From NCBI GenBank assembly GCA_012064415.1, contig SSNU01000367.1:1-64000 (forward strand): a stretch of DNA of 64,000 nt, written 5' to 3'. The notes beneath the pieces were generated by a model. That model was not told the DNA's origin. It ran no database searches and saw only the letters and a program-made list of their open reading frames with translations. The position numbers and the translations under genes are program-made. Shown in pieces: positions 25,201-39,366 of the stretch (position 1 is the first letter of the stretch; the number at the start of each line of letters is the position of its first letter). Origin of the DNA: Gyrodactylus bullatarudis (taxonomy: Eukaryota > Platyhelminthes > Monogenea > Gyrodactylidea > Gyrodactylidae).

Positions 25201-27051
25201 ATTCCAATATTAAGGAATCAGCCTCTCTGGCTCTAACCGAAACCATTCAAGTATCATCTCCAGACGTCCTTAAAAAGTCTGTCCTCAAAATAATCGGTCC
25301 TATGATTAGAATTCTCGGAGAAAGAGAATCTGATGCCATTCGTGCTGCAATCATCAACAGTCTTACATTGTTAATCGAAAAGGTTCGTTTTATATTTGCC
25401 CTGATTCTGTCACAAATATCATTTACATTCTTTCTTTTCTCTCAAATAGACAAGAGATTCGGTAAAAATGTTCAATACCCAACTGCATGCCATATTTATT
25501 AAGGCTTTGGGAGATGAAAATCGAAGTTTGAGACTTTTATCAGCCAAAGGTCTCGCTTCCATAGCTCCTTACACCAATAAATTCGGAACAATTGTCCTCG
25601 ATATTATCTCAAACTTTATGAAAAAGTTTGAGAATCCAAACACACCCAACTTGCCAAGCTACACCAAATATCCTGCCTCCTCTCTACATGCCTTACGATT
25701 GCTTATGGAAAATTGTCATCTCTATGATAAGCTTAAAATAACCGATGAGGAATCAGAAAAAATCTATGAAAATTCCTTCCAACTCGTAGAGCGATTTCTC
25801 TCGCATTACCCATCGAAAACTTGCAATCCCAAGGCTATGAATATGGATATTCAGCAAAATTTCATTCTCACCAGTCTACCTTCGCAAATACCCATTCCAT
25901 TCAACATTGGGGCTAGCCATTTGGCATTTTTGAGTTTATCTGATTCACAAACTGATACCAGTCAAATCAATGAAGATGAAGAAATGATTGGGCCAATATT
26001 AGCTGCTGTATTCGCCAACTCCATCATCCATAATCTCAAGTCTGGCGAAAACAAATCGGTCGCTGACATTATCAAAAAGATATTCTCCATCCAAATTCAA
26101 GGTATGTCTTTTTCTCCATTTTATGATCTAATAGTTTCAATTATTTTTCAATAAAATTTCATCCAATTTATCCAGATGATCTCAGTGGTCTCTTTATTCA
26201 ATTGAATGCTCTCATTGTATTATTCAAATGGTACGGAAGAGAGTTCTTCTTGCTATTTGATGAGAGTTCAGGGAAGAATCTCGAAAAGATCTTTAGCTGC
26301 ATCAAAATGTCCCTTTCAAATGACCAAGTTGTACTGCATCAGACCGGTAATAGGTTAATCTCTGTTATCAACTACTGCCTTCTCACCTTTACCAATGAGA
26401 AAAAGGAAGATTTTGAAAAGAAATCGCAAATGAAAATTGTCGATATAATCACAAATCTGATGAGCTATTGGAAGAATGTAAGTTTTACAAATAATTCCCA
26501 TACTCGACATACATGTTCTAAAAACATTAATATTTTAGCAATCAAAATCTGATAAGAATAACATTCGCTACAATCTTATGTGCTCTGTCAGTAATTTCTC
26601 CTACAACTTGCGTCTAACACAAAAGGCATTTTCACTGTTCGATCATTCAATGTCTAATCAAATTTGGACAATAAACGAGATTGAATCGATCTTGAATCAG
26701 ATCATAATCCCAATCGTTGATTATCTTCTTCTAGGAGTTCGTGACAAGGCTTCACAAATAAGAACAGTATCTGAATTCGGAATCGTACGTATTCTTTGAT
26801 TTTAAGAAAATTTTTCAATAATTCTTTATCTTTAGGCTTACCTGTTCCGACTATGTCTTGCGGGAAGTCAAGGAGACAACTCAGTTCAAGCTAAAGTAAT
26901 GCCATTGCTACCTACTTCTCACAAAAATAGTATTGAAAATTATTTGAATATGAAAAAAGGACAAGTGGATCAACTCTGGACATCAACATCATATTTTCCC
27001 AATGGAACTGTCAATAGTTTACTAGAATATGACTTTACTCTTTTGAAATGA
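16293..27051 (+). CDS. GCN1: GCN1, eIF2-alpha kinase activator (HEAT-repeat protein)
   Basis: Giant HEAT-repeat protein that binds colliding ribosomes and activates the kinase GCN2 when amino acids are scarce. I place about 22 short introns and estimate roughly 3,000 residues. The most telling region, 21.4-25.5 kb, carries the family's central phrases: FQFFVPEGLSDR, YAERHGAAHGLAGVIRGLG, LSAHGVKLILPSLL, CAPKQL-like CGPKQLSS, LLDPVPEVRSV and NRSGAAQGLSEV, corresponding to the eEF3-like region. The GCN2-binding part follows around 25.1-26.2 kb (IFIKALGDENRSLRLLSAKGL). An acidic insert lies at 24,590-24,810. The start is ATG 16293; an upstream in-frame TTG is not needed. The first intron is probably only 23 nt (16,485-16,510 region). 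The last exon ends LLEYDFTLLK; an AATAAA follows at 27,059. Confidence 0.93.
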
Positions 27052-27145
27052 GGATTTAAATAAAGAATACGTTCTATCGATTACATTAATAAATCTAATT
27101 TTTTACATCAATTCAAGTAGAGGATGATTGCAGAATCTAAACCAA

Positions 27146-27574
27146 CTATTTATTAACATAACTAAAGTCTATAAATTTATTTGATGGTTTCCAGGTCCCC
27201 TGAATTGACTTATGAGAGGTGTAGTGGGGTTTATCAATCATTAAAATATCGTTACCGGACCTAGTTCTGTAATGCTCCAACCAAGTTTTTACTTGTTGTG
27301 CGTCCATTTTAGCAAGACTTGTTTGATGAACGTTGCCATTAAGATATTCTCCAGTTAGAGAAGCAGCACCGTATCTTCGGGCCTTGACATATATTACGAA
27401 GTCAGAATGTTTCTCTGCATATTGAATCAAGTCCTTTTCAATGAAATCTCTAACACCAGCAGAATCAGGTCTCAGATTACAATATCTGATTATTATTCGC
27501 TTTAGTTGGGTGATATTCCGACCAATACCATTATTGAAAGGTTGCTGAAGTACACCTTTGGGTAAAAGTCTCAT
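27146..27574 (-). CDS. MRPL43: Mitochondrial ribosomal protein L43
   Basis: Single-exon 142-residue protein with the thioredoxin-like L51/S25/CI-B8 fold: GIGRNITQLKRIIIRYC (residues ~16-32), GVRDFIEKDL, then YVKARRYGAASLTGEYLNG and a SGNDI motif. These are the conserved blocks of mL43, a component of the large mitochondrial ribosomal subunit. The length is close to that of human MRPL43. It is convergent with GCN1 (94 bp apart) and divergent from DHX16 (85 bp between start codons), so it should share a bidirectional promoter with DHX16. Confidence 0.88.
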   Translation of the reverse strand: MRLLPKGVLQQPFNNGIGRNITQLKRIIIRYCNLRPDSAGVRDFIEKDLIQYAEKHSDFVIYVKARRYGAASLTGEYLNGNVHQTSLAKMDAQQVKTWLEHYRTRSGNDILMIDKPHYTSHKSIQGTWKPSNKFIDFSYVNK

Positions 27575-27659
27575 TTTTTTGAAAAATACATTGAAACCAA
27601 CAACGAAAATTTTAGAAAAAATCTTGATTTTTGTTTTAGTTTTAAAATTTTATAAAAAT

Positions 27660-30729
<3,070 letters not shown>

Positions 30730-30778
30730 TTTTAATATGTTTTATTTACAATAGTAAATCAAAAAAATACTTATAAAT

Positions 30779-32287
<1,509 letters not shown>

Positions 32288-32472
32288 TCAACTTGTAAAA
32301 TTTCTATTTAAACAATTGTAATCTCAAGCTATTGTTTAACTGTTTTGAATCGTTCTTTTTTGAATTAAAAACTTGAAATTTTTAAACTTTTAGCGATATT
32401 AGACAGTTTTGTCTCTTTTTGAGTATTCAACTCATTGATCAAGTTTTTTCGATTGTTGAAAATATATAAAAT

Positions 32473-35400
32473 CTATTTATTAATAAAACTTTCTGTTTTT
32501 CGTCTTTTGTTTTTCACAATATCTATCATATCCATGTTCTCGTTCGAAGATATGGCCAAACTGCATTCTCGGCGAGTTGATGCTCCTAAACGTTTTCTAC
32601 GTGGAGTTAATTCATCGAGGAGTTTCTTGCTTGATGTTTCATCAATTCTATTTATTTCATTTTGTAGTCTATATTTATATTGAAGAATATTTTTGATTTT
32701 ATTTTCAGCAAATGACATTAGGCTAGATCCCTGTGAAACAGATGAATCAACAAATATATCTCTTACCAAAATTTTTTCCTTGGAAATTTTGAATGAAGAA
32801 GCTCGTGAGTAAAGTAGTTTGTAGCCTGACGACACTGATAGATTTGAATATCTAAAATACTGAAGATCTTTGAAAAAGACTTTATGATTCTTCTCCAGGT
32901 TCTTGAGACCAATTTCCTAATATATAATTAAACTACAGTTTACCTTCAAATATCCATTAAATTCAATTGAGATAACTGGATTTTTATCTTCAAAAATTTC
33001 ATCCGATAAAAATATAATCCATTTTTCACTACCCTGATAAGGGTCGAGAGATCTTTTTTGGCAATTATCTTCTTTTTGCAAAGCTTGAACATTCATAATT
33101 ACACCGACTAGGTCAATTTCTTCATACAAGTTTGAACCTGTGAAGATGAATAGTTAGTTAACTTAATTCTAAAGAAATTACCCATACTATTTGTATTTTG
33201 CCTGTGGTCATGTAGATTGAGGAATATAGTTGGAGAAATAAATTTCCTCTCAATAAAATTGACAGGAATTTTGAGGTCCTCCTCGATTTTAGTGATCATG
33301 GTATTTCTAGTGCAACTGAGGGAAACATGACCAGAATTATTACCATGAAAGTCATCCTTATATCTAACTGGGCTGATGTGAATCTTTTCAATCAAGAGAA
33401 TATTTCCTTCTTTGAAGTAGTTTATCAATTCATGATTGGGATTCCAATATGTGAGTAGGTAGTCCTTTTTCATATGATCCGAATAAGGGAATGCATCCCT
33501 AACACGACATTTTAGTAGCATTGAGACCTTGAAAGGAATGTTGAAAAACGAAAATTTACCTGACGTGGAGGTTTAGTTGCTGCGACTTTGCATTCAACAA
33601 TTTTCTGGTAGTAATGAAAGACAGATTGTTTCTGAGTATCAGAAAGTCTACTACACAGACTATAAGGATCTTTAGCTCTTTGGATAGCGGACCAGATAGC
33701 TTGCCCATCATTTGAGATACTCTCCACTCTCAGTTCACATTCTTTACTTACATTATCGTAATGATCGTCATTTCCTTCAAAGTATTTAACTAAATTCTGC
33801 ATAAGTTTAGATTTAAGCCTGGCACTTTCTTCGAGAAAATCATTCTGGGCATTGAGTTCAGTTTTTTCATCACGGAAAATGAATTTTTGAGAATTTGTCG
33901 AATCATATATTGTTTCACGATATTGGATGGAGAATGTTTTCTGAATTATTAGGGGTATAACTAGTTACTTGAACATAACAAAATAATGATTCACATTTGC
34001 CACCATTTTCCTTCAAGCCTCTCATAGGCATAATTAAACAGTGTTTCCCAAGATTCAAGAAATATTCTTTTAGCTGAGAACACTTTCTAAGGGATATTGG
34101 TGGAGGAATTAGAGTCTTAACAAGGCCAAGTTTACTGAAAGCTCCAGCCAATTTCATACTATTTAAGTGAGAAACAAAAGTTAAATTGGGTATAAGACCC
34201 CAATTGTCGGAGGAACTCAGTAGGTTTGTGGGAAATTTCCCCGAGTAGAGGTGACTAAGTGGATCATCATCATTGGACAGGTTTTCACTTTCGATTAATT
34301 CACTACCAACAAAAAGAATTTTTGAACCGACCAAAATTTTTTCTCCAATCATTGATCGAATTGAATCATCTATTTTCCAAGCTATATGATACCAACCATC
34401 TGTTAGAGATATCTAAAAAGAGACAGTTAAATTTAAACTTACAAAGTTGACACTTTTATCTTCATTTAGTATTATGGAGGATACGCATAAGATCATCGGA
34501 CTCAGAGGCGAAATGTCCTTTTCCACAAGATTTCTCAGAGTTGGCCTGTTAAATTTTCAAGAAAAAATTATTTAGGGTTACTTACAATTTAATTTTTTCA
34601 AATTCAAGATAGTATCTTTTGAATAATTTTTTCAATGATTCTTTTAAAAGAAAATAATTTTCTTCTTGAGTTTTTAATTTTGAAGTAGCCATAATGGAGA
34701 AGAGCTGCCAAATTATCTGGCCATAATGATGCTCCACCCATTTTGATCGTAAGAGACATGGGTTGACTAATTCGGACGCGAGAAATGATCTGATGGAGTC
34801 AAACAAAATTTGACTTACGAGCAAATTTCTCTAAGACTAATGAATCCATTTTGATTGGGGATTAGAGTGAAATAATTGGAAATCTTTATGGATCCATCGG
34901 AATGCAAACTAGATTTATCAACTTTGAATTCGATGAATCTAGCAGTGAAGCAGTTTATTTGATTATTTGATCGCATGTTAAGCCCGAGAAATTCAGGCCA
35001 AATAGGCGTGAAAACAGGCCAGAGAAATTCATTACGAGTAGAAAGAATTTTGAATGCCCTTTCTAAGTCAGGAGGAGAAAATGTCTTGGCAATAATTTTT
35101 GACTCTACGAGACTTATCTGAGAATCGATGGATATGCATCTAAATTCCAAAGAGAAATTACTAGAATAAAACTGACTTGTTCGAAATTTCATTTTCATGA
35201 TGGACAGTATCAAAAGTAGGTGACGATTCAGGAATCTCAACATCACACAACAATCTGTCTTCGAGAGAACTGAAACAGTATTCTTGATCATGAGTAGATT
35301 TGAGAGTAGCAGATTGAATAGTGGAATCTTCGCAATTTGAAAAAGTAACCTCAGAAACATCAATAGTTTTACCGGCACCTGTCACCTTGTCGCCGGCCTG

Positions 35401-36297
35401 GTCTGGCTCCTCATCGAAACGGAATTTGCTCATGATTTCGTTACGCCTCTCCTCGGACACAGCGAGGGTTTTTCCGGCACCTGACCTGAATGGGGTTGAT
35501 CTGTTTCCACCGACCTGGTCTGGCTCCTCATCGAAACGGAATTTGCTCATGATTTCGTTACGCTTCTCCTCGGACACAACGAGGGTTTTTCCGGCACCTG
35601 ACCTGAATGGGGTTGATCTGTTTCCACCGACCTGCTCTGGCTCCTCATCGAAACGGAATTTGCTCATGATTTCGTTACGCCTCTCCTCGGACACAACGAG
35701 GGTTTTTCCGGCACCTGACCTGAATGGGGTTGATCTGTTTCCACCGACCTGCTCTGGCTCCTCATCGAAACGGAATTTGCTCATGATTTCGTTACGCTTC
35801 TCCTCGGACACAACGAGGGTTTTTCCGGCACCTGACCTGAATGGGGTTGATCTGTTTCCACCGACCTGGTCTGGCTCCTCATCGAAACGGAATTTGCTCA
35901 TGATTTCGTTACGCTTCTCCTCGGACACAGCGAGGGTTTTTCCGGCACCTGACCTGAATGGGGTTGATCTGTTTCCACCGACCTGGTCTGGGTCATTTGT
36001 GTCTTTGAATAGATTCTGAAATTTTTCAGAGACAGATGTAATTTTTAGCAGGGATTCATAAGTTTCATGCATGTTATTTGTTTGTAATGTTGTTTGATCA
36101 GATGCTCTTTCAATACGTGCCTCTTCATCAAATTCTATTCGCTCGTTATTGAACACTTCTGAATCATCGAAGATGTCTGACATTTCGATTATGTCATTTT
36201 TTTGGGGTTCATCTCTAACATTTACATAAGATTTTTTATGACTTTTTCTAATTTCGACTGGTTTAGGGTAGATGAACTTAATTGAATAGTTTATCAT
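32473..36297 (-). CDS. BRCA2: BRCA2-like homologous-recombination mediator
   Basis: Loads RAD51 onto single-stranded DNA. Predicted 1,186 residues, a short BRCA2. Exons: 36297-35206, 35171-34819, 34789-34586, 34545-34443, 34412-33969, 33940-33560, 33527-33182, 33137-32944, 32916-32473. Residues 105-299 are five 39-residue BRC repeats plus a degenerate sixth. The DNA-binding region follows in standard order: helical domain (SKWVEHHYGQIIWQL), OB1 (LTDGWYHIAWKIDD, GSKILFVGSELI), short tower-like segment (SQKFIFRDEKTEL, AKDPYSLCSRLS), OB2 (KDYLLTYWNPN) and OB3 (EEIDLVGVIMNVQ). The tail has a TPRRKRL basic motif. All phases agree with these exons. The first intron could alternatively be 16 nt (see findings). 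Divergent from ZMAT2; upstream of U2AF2 on the same strand. Confidence 0.9.
35401..35985 (-). repeat. Five tandem 117-bp BRC-repeat units
   Basis: Exactly 117-bp units start at 35401, 35518, 35635, 35752 and 35869. They differ at only a few positions (DQ/EQ, LAV/LVV, EK/ER). Each encodes PFRSGAGKTL.VSEE.RNEIM followed by SKFRFDEE, matching the two halves of a BRC repeat, FxTASGK and LFDE. The unit is in frame with BRCA2; it is not a CRISPR array. Confidence 0.92.
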
Positions 36298-36535
36298 AGC
36301 TTGTTTTTATCTCAGAATTAATTTTCTTCAAGTAACCGACTGAATCTGATATTTAATATCTTTATAGAACTCTTGAGCATCTCTCTTTCTCGAAAAGTTT
36401 CAATCAACCTAAAGTTTTCAGTAATCCAAGATTACTACTCTTTATAGCTTAGATTGGTTCAAAGTTTAAATTTGTGTTACATTATTCGATTTCAAATGAA
36501 CAACATTAGGACACCTCATAATTGTTTTATTAAAT

Positions 36536-37131
36536 ATGTCTCTTCCCGTAAGTTTAGTTTGTTGACTATTATTCTGTAGGCTCCTGAGGATCATAGAAGA
36601 AAGTGGGATGTTTCACACTTTGATAAGCTTGATCAACTCTCTAACAAAGATAAATTAAAATCTCGAAATCGCCCAGATACAACAGCACTAAAAAGAGCTG
36701 ATCTACAAGCAAGAGAGTTCAAAGTCAAACTTGATGTCAATCTAAATAAATCTCAAGTTATCGCTAACACTGGACCTGGTAGTTCTCAGGCCGGTTATTA
36801 CTGTGAAGTCTGTGACTGTGTAGTCAAGGATTCTATAAATTACTTAGATCACATTAATGGCAAAAAGCATCAGAGAGCTTTGGGGATGTCGATGCGAGTA
36901 GCAAGATCCTCTCTTGATGATGTCAAAAAAAGATTCGACAAACATCGTAAAAAGAAAGAAGTTGAAGTAAAAGAATACGTTCTTGAAGAGAGAATTAAAG
37001 AGATTGCAGAAGAAGCAGACAAGTACAAATCCTATAAAAAGGAAAAACGCAAGAGAAAAAATGAAGTTCCAGTTGACGAGGAAGTCGCATCTATAATGGG
37101 ATTCGGAAGTTTTAAAACATCAAAAAATTAA
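36536..37131 (+). CDS. ZMAT2: ZMAT2/Snu23 U4/U6.U5 tri-snRNP zinc-finger protein
   Basis: 187-residue spliceosomal B-complex protein. Exon 1 (36536-36547) encodes only MSLP; a 32-nt intron follows and exon 2 is 36580-37131. Near the N-terminus is RRKWD, as in the family. The matrin-type C2H2 finger is YYCEVCDCVVKDSINYLDHI..KKH, followed by the hallmark GMSMRV and a Lys/Glu-rich helix. It ends VASIMGFGSF, again typical. Divergent from BRCA2 with 238 bp between start codons, and convergent with BCCIP (42 bp between stops). Confidence 0.93.
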
Positions 37132-37173
37132 TTTTCAAAATTTTAACATAATAAATTGTATATAAATAATATA

Positions 37174-37878
37174 TCAGCTATCGATCTGTTTCATCCATTC
37201 TTCAAATTTCGTATACATTGTACCAACAAGATAATTGTGACATTCTTGTTCCTCATTAATTTTATCAGTACCAAGCGGTATGGAAAATTCAGAAACCTCC
37301 ATCAGTCTATCCATCTCTTCGTATAGACACTTTTTATTATTTTCCCCGTCAATTTCACAAGTGATGAATTGCAAGAAGAGAGTCTTGGTTTTGTCTAAAT
37401 GCCGGAAGTTTTCAATCAGAGACAAACAAGACATCTTGTTGAGAACAGGAGGAAGATTAGGATATCTATCGTAAATTACAAATATAGCATTAATTTTAGG
37501 ATGGAAGATTTGATCGACCTTTGTCTCGTCTGCTTTTTTAATAATTTGGAGTAGAGAATTTTTCATGTGTTTAACATTTTCATTCAAATCTAATCCACTG
37601 ACTGTTATAGCGGTTGTAAGGGAGAAAATCACTTCAGGGTCATCATTCAAATCTGCATTGCCTTCTTCATCATCCTGAGAATTTTTAACAACAGTTGTAG
37701 ATGGAGAATCCATGATGCAAACTAGCAATTTTTCCAGGTCAAAAAACTTCGAATAAAAAGGTTCAATCATTCTCCTAAGGAAAAATTCATCACATTTTTC
37801 AGGCTTATAGCCTTCTAATTCTAAATTGACTACTTCATTAGGGTCACATTTAGATTTTTTTGCAACTCGATCACTCAT
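37174..37878 (-). CDS. BCCIP: BCCIP/Bcp1 family protein
   Basis: Single-exon 234-residue protein. VNLELEGYKPEKCDEFFLRRM near the start, an acidic DDEEGNADLNDDPEVIFSL segment, and a central INAIFVIYDRYPNLPPVL..MSCLSL follow the order seen in the BCCIP/Bcp1 family, whose members help export or assemble ribosomal protein uL14 and, in mammals, bind BRCA2 and p21. It is somewhat shorter than human BCCIP (314). A basic KKSK at the N-terminus may be nuclear targeting. No distinct catalytic residues are expected. Identification rests on motif order rather than a computed alignment. Confidence 0.72.
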   Translation of the reverse strand: MSDRVAKKSKCDPNEVVNLELEGYKPEKCDEFFLRRMIEPFYSKFFDLEKLLVCIMDSPSTTVVKNSQDDEEGNADLNDDPEVIFSLTTAITVSGLDLNENVKHMKNSLLQIIKKADETKVDQIFHPKINAIFVIYDRYPNLPPVLNKMSCLSLIENFRHLDKTKTLFLQFITCEIDGENNKKCLYEEMDRLMEVSEFSIPLGTDKINEEQECHNYLVGTMYTKFEEWMKQIDS

Positions 37879-37964
37879 TTGTATTATATAATGTTTTAAA
37901 CATAAATTTTTCCCTAAAATAAATTCATTTATTTTAATAAAACCAAGGATGTCCAGTTAATCAA

Positions 37965-38330
37965 ATGCGTTTATTTATTACTATCTTTGCGTTAACCCTC
38001 CTGTGCGTTATACATGGTAAAGGTGGACTTGTTGGTGCTCCAACTTCCATAGAAAACGAGGAAAAAATCAAAGAAGTTACCAATTTCCTGGAAAACGAAT
38101 ATAATAATCAATACAAAACTACTATAAAGATAACTTCGGTTAAAAATTATACAACTCAAGTATTTTCAGCGCTTTATGAATATTTTTTGTAGGTAGTTGC
38201 TGGTACTTTAGAGAAAATGGATATTGAATTTCTCCTGGATGGCGTGAAACACCATTGCAATGTATCAATATGGAGGAAGCCTTGGGAAGACTTTGTTGAA
38301 ACTAAATTTACCAATTGCAAATTAGAATAA
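37965..38330 (+). CDS. Secreted type-2 cystatin (cysteine protease inhibitor)
   Basis: 110-residue precursor from exons 37965-38159 and 38193-38330. A signal peptide (MRLFITIFALTLLCVIHG) leads to GGLVGAP, the N-terminal conserved glycine region. The exon junction recreates the QVVAG loop exactly, with the 33-nt intron between Gln and Val. The second hairpin has Pro-Trp in WRKPWEDF. All three papain-binding elements are therefore present. Two cysteines in the mature part (HHCNV and TNCK) could form one disulphide rather than the usual two. Expected role: inhibition of C1 peptidases outside cells or in the lysosomal route. Divergent from BCCIP by 86 bp. Confidence 0.9.
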
Positions 38331-39366
38331 TTTATGAAATGTTAAATTTTTTATTTTATGCTTTCAAGAAAAATAAATGTAATCCTAATTAAATGAACAT
38401 AAATTATGTCATAATGATGTAAAAAAATAATTTGTTCTTAAATGTGGACAAAAAATAATTTTCTGTTATTTTTCTCTTTGAGTTATTCTGGAATAATGCT
38501 ATCGGTTAAAAATTAACAATGTGATATCGATTAAAAATAATACATAAATAGTAATTTGAAAATGATGGTTTCAACCCAGGACACCGTATTACATCACATG
38601 TTTTTCTCTCTATATTTAGTTAATTAACGATTCACAAAATAATATTTTAAATCTATGAAATTGAGGGAGGCAAAATAATTGAAGAGGGGGCTATTATTCG
38701 AATAATGCCTATAACAATAGATATATGATATATAGTGATTGTAAAAGTTTCACATCAATATAAACATCACAGGTTACACATCTGGAATTCACATGGCTGG
38801 CGCAACTAGGGGCATGTAATGTAAATGAAGTTGGATGAAAGAACTAGGTTAATGGTTTCATGATCTGATAAATAATGACATAAAGCTATCACAATTGTGA
38901 ATAGAAACAACTTTGATATCTGAAAGAAAAAAAAAAATATTTTCTAAAATTCCCTTAATTCCTCTCAAAAGTGTGTATAAAAATTTATTTAGATCTAATA
39001 AAAAAATATTAACAAAATTCTTGGCCGTAATTCTTTAAAAGTTATCAATTAGTTTTCGTTCATGAAATCATGAGTACTCGCAGCTTTAACTATATTGTAT
39101 TTAATCAGTAGATATAAACAGACTCATAAAATGAAAAGGATGTGAAATATTTTAAGCGGACTTACGTAACTATGAGAAAATATGTATGATCTATGTATCA
39201 ATCTATCATGTACAATGAATATGTAGCTTTGCTTGTGATATTCGCAACAGCAAATACAAATGAAAAAGGTCTAATAGATAGAAAAACCTAACATGTAGCT
39301 CTTCAAGTATCAGTATATCTGTGGAACTTCCAAAGGTTTTTGTTGAAGTTATAAATGGACTGAATT
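38331..39366. other. Intergenic, no gene seen
   Basis: AT-rich sequence between the convergent cystatin and Unkempt genes. It contains AATAAA-type signals after the cystatin stop (near 38,370) and no open frame or repeat that I can recognise. Confidence 0.5.

Noticed and set aside
35401..35985. Regular repeats that could suggest a CRISPR array
   Set aside because: Units are contiguous without spacers, coding, and in a eukaryotic gene.
35321..36019. 232-codon plus-strand open frame over the 117-bp repeats
   Set aside because: It is the antisense shadow of the BRCA2 BRC array; the repeat unit length, a multiple of three, keeps it open.
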